From contig NZ_JBNVZV010000008.1 of the NCBI RefSeq assembly GCF_050496545.1, positions 100,661 to 164,660 of the forward strand: DNA of 64,000 nt, read 5' to 3'. A program made the position numbers and the translations under genes. This stretch comes from Phycicoccus avicenniae_A (GTDB taxonomy: Bacteria; Actinomycetota; Actinomycetes; Actinomycetales; Dermatophilaceae). Position 1 is the stretch's first letter. Each line of letters starts with the position of its first letter. The notes under the pieces are model-generated. The model had not been told where the DNA came from and searched no databases. It saw nothing but the letters and a program-made list of their open reading frames with translations. This document shows positions 62,454 through 64,000 of the stretch, piece by piece.

Positions 62454-63488
62454 TCAGGGCACGAGGATGGCGCGGCCGCGGACGGCACCGTCGTCGAGGT
62501 CGGTGACGGCCTGTTGGAAGTCGTCGAGCGCGTACTTCTGGGTGTGCAGCGTCACCGCCCCGGAGGCCGCGAGGGCCATGAGGTCCTGGAGGTCGTTGTA
62601 GGACCCCACGAGGTTGCCCAGGACGTTCTTCTCCGTCGAGATGAGGTCGATCGTCGGGACGTCGACGTTCTCGCCGTAGCCGACGACGTGGTAGTCGCCG
62701 GCGCGGCGCGTCATCGCGATGCCCTCGGCGGTCGAGCCGTTCTCCCCGACGAAGTCGACGACGACCTCGGCGCCCTGTCCGGCCGTGAGCTCGAGGACCT
62801 GCTCGACCTGCGTGCCGTCGCCGAGGACGCCCACGTCGGCCCCGATGCCCTTCGCGAGGTCGAGGGCCGCGGAGTTGCGGTCGACGACGACGAGGCGGGC
62901 GGGTGAGAGCGCCTTGAGCACCTGGATCCCGATGTGCCCCAACCCTCCTGCGCCGATGACGACGCAGGTGTCGCGCGGGGTGAGGCGTCGGGCCGCCTTG
63001 GCCGCCGCGTGGTACGCGGTGAGGCCGGCATCGGCGAGGGCCGCGACGTCGGACGGCTCCAGCGCGTCGTCGATCCGCACGACCGAGCGGGCCGAGGTCA
63101 GGAGGTACTCCGCGTACCCGCCGTTGCTGTCGATGCCGGGGAACACACTCGTCTCGCAGTGGACGTCGTCGCCGGAGCGGCAGGCGCGGCAGAGCCCGCA
63201 CGTGACGAGCGGGTGGAGGATGACCTTGTCGCCCTCCCGGACGTTGGTCACCGCGGACCCGACGGCGTGCACCCATCCGGCGTTCTCGTGGCCGATGGTG
63301 TACGGCAGCGTCACCTGCGACTTCTCGGCCCACTGACCCTCGAGGATGTGGAGGTCGGTGCGGCACACGCCCGCTCCCCCGATCCGCACGACGACGTCCC
63401 ACGGGTTCGAGGCCTCCGGGATCGGCAGCTCGGTCATCTCGAGCTTCTGGTGGTAGCCGACGACCTGGACGGCGCGCATGGTGCTCAT
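62454..63488 (-). CDS. Zinc-dependent NAD(P) alcohol dehydrogenase
   Basis: A 344-residue medium-chain dehydrogenase. The catalytic zinc ligands are Cys42 and His67-Glu68 (IGHENAGWVHAVGSAV). The structural zinc site is Cys97, 100, 103 and 111 (CGLCRACRSGDDVHC). The cofactor site GAGGLG is at 179-184, and DRN near 200 favours NAD over NADP. It oxidises an alcohol to an aldehyde or ketone. Its ATG overlaps the upstream Fe-S assembly-type gene (ATGA), so the two are coupled. Confidence 0.93.
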   Translation of the reverse strand: MSTMRAVQVVGYHQKLEMTELPIPEASNPWDVVVRIGGAGVCRTDLHILEGQWAEKSQVTLPYTIGHENAGWVHAVGSAVTNVREGDKVILHPLVTCGLCRACRSGDDVHCETSVFPGIDSNGGYAEYLLTSARSVVRIDDALEPSDVAALADAGLTAYHAAAKAARRLTPRDTCVVIGAGGLGHIGIQVLKALSPARLVVVDRNSAALDLAKGIGADVGVLGDGTQVEQVLELTAGQGAEVVVDFVGENGSTAEGIAMTRRAGDYHVVGYGENVDVPTIDLISTEKNVLGNLVGSYNDLQDLMALAASGAVTLHTQKYALDDFQQAVTDLDDGAVRGRAILVP

Positions 63489-64000
63489 CGGGGAATCTCC
63501 TTGACGCTCAGGGGGATCAGGTGGTGGTGGTCGGACGGCTCGGCACCCTCCGGACGGGGCACCTGGTCGGACCCCGAGCCGTCGTACCGCGTCCGCAACA
63601 GCCCGCGGCAGAAGTGGGCGTTGCCGTCGATCGAGATGCGGGTGGCCCGGGCGCGGCGCAGGGCCATCGGCACCCGCTCGGGCGGGTACCCGTGCCCGGC
63701 GTGGTCGACGAGCACCGCGGCACCGTCGTCGAGCGGGAGCCCGATGGCCGCCCGCCGGCGCAGCAGCGCCTCGGTGTGCCGCCCGGGGACGAGGTCACCG
63801 AGCCGTACCTCCCCCAGCCCGTCCTCCGCGAGAGTGGAGTCGGCCCGGAGCAGCGCGGTGAGGCAGCGCTCCATCGCGGCGGTGTGCGCCTTGCGCCGGA
63901 ACGTCGTCCGCAGCTCCTCGAGGTCCTTCTCCGCCTCGTGGCCGAAGGTGCCCCGGTAGCCGGCGTCCGCCGCGAGCCCGGCGTTGATGAGGTCGGAGTC
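63485..64000 (-). CDS. Iron-sulfur cluster assembly-type protein, C-terminal part (5' end beyond window)
   Basis: The frame is open to the window edge; 171 residues are visible. SDLINAGLAADAGYRGTFG, LEELRTTFRRKAHTAAMERCL, RRRAAIGLPLDDGAAVLVDH and RISIDGNAHFCRGLLRTRY resemble the C-terminal half of DUF59-type assembly proteins encoded in actinobacterial propane/alkene monooxygenase clusters. I identify it from family memory only. Its ATGA coupling to the alcohol dehydrogenase fits an oxygenase pathway. The N-terminal domain that would settle it is outside the window. Confidence 0.55.
   Translation of the reverse strand, partial: DSDLINAGLAADAGYRGTFGHEAEKDLEELRTTFRRKAHTAAMERCLTALLRADSTLAEDGLGEVRLGDLVPGRHTEALLRRRAAIGLPLDDGAAVLVDHAGHGYPPERVPMALRRARATRISIDGNAHFCRGLLRTRYDGSGSDQVPRPEGAEPSDHHHLIPLSVKEIPR

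Overview
The window is about 72% G+C, compactly coded chromosome of an actinomycete, most likely a Micrococcales member near Intrasporangiaceae (inferred from gene content, not from a marker phylogeny). Actinobacterial signatures include a SepH division protein, a mycothiol-type DinB enzyme, the conserved block DUF4193-dut-DUF3710-OB fold-DUF3159-TrkA pair, a two-cysteine-pair APS reductase, DnaE2 with its usual small partners, perfect actinobacterial LexA boxes, and several genes whose start codon lies 6-8 bases after a TANNNT -10 box (leaderless transcripts). No rRNA, tRNA, CRISPR array, prophage or insertion sequence was seen.

Layout. 1-2.3 kb: the 3' part of an acyl-CoA synthetase, a small PUA/ASCH-like protein and a MazEF-like toxin-antitoxin pair. 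2.4-6.7 kb: three translationally coupled glycosyltransferases facing a sulfotransferase-like gene, probably making a surface glycan. 7-10.3 kb: a DinB-type enzyme, a methyltransferase and dxs (isoprenoid precursors). 10.5-14.9 kb: an anchored DUF3105/DUF305 pair, a LexA-controlled gene of unknown function, and sulfite reductase plus APS reductase. 14.9-21.5 kb: a debranching-type glycosidase, a LacI regulator and a sugar ABC importer (binding protein and two permeases, no ATPase). 21.5-28.8 kb: aconitase, a secreted alpha/beta hydrolase, a TrmA/RlmD-type RNA methyltransferase and an APC permease divergent from two TrkA proteins, which suggests potassium control. 30-41.4 kb: housekeeping genes (dut, an inositol-monophosphatase-like enzyme, ferrochelatase, sepH, thymidine kinase, a phosphodiesterase-like protein and a Pat-type protein acyltransferase). 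41.5-53.5 kb: a nitroreductase, then two type IIA topoisomerase subunits (ParC- and ParE-like) with a second sugar importer, its LacI regulator and an amino-acid permease between them. 53.2-61.4 kb: small DUF genes, DNA polymerase IV, a methyltransferase and the SOS mutagenesis gene dnaE2 with HEPN and DUF6504 partners behind a LexA box. 61.4-64 kb: a monooxygenase-fold protein, a DUF1097 membrane protein, a zinc alcohol dehydrogenase and the end of an Fe-S assembly-type protein, which looks like the tail of an oxygenase operon continuing past the window.

The most unusual feature is a 58-base palindromic element present twice. One copy is the hairpin between the convergent first sugar-importer operon and aconitase. 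The other lies in frame inside dnaE2 and encodes about 20 extra residues. Also notable are two LexA boxes (one placed over the leaderless start of an unknown gene), a tandem pair of 29-base hairpin repeats beside aconitase, and a LacI gene whose best-placed start codon is ATC.
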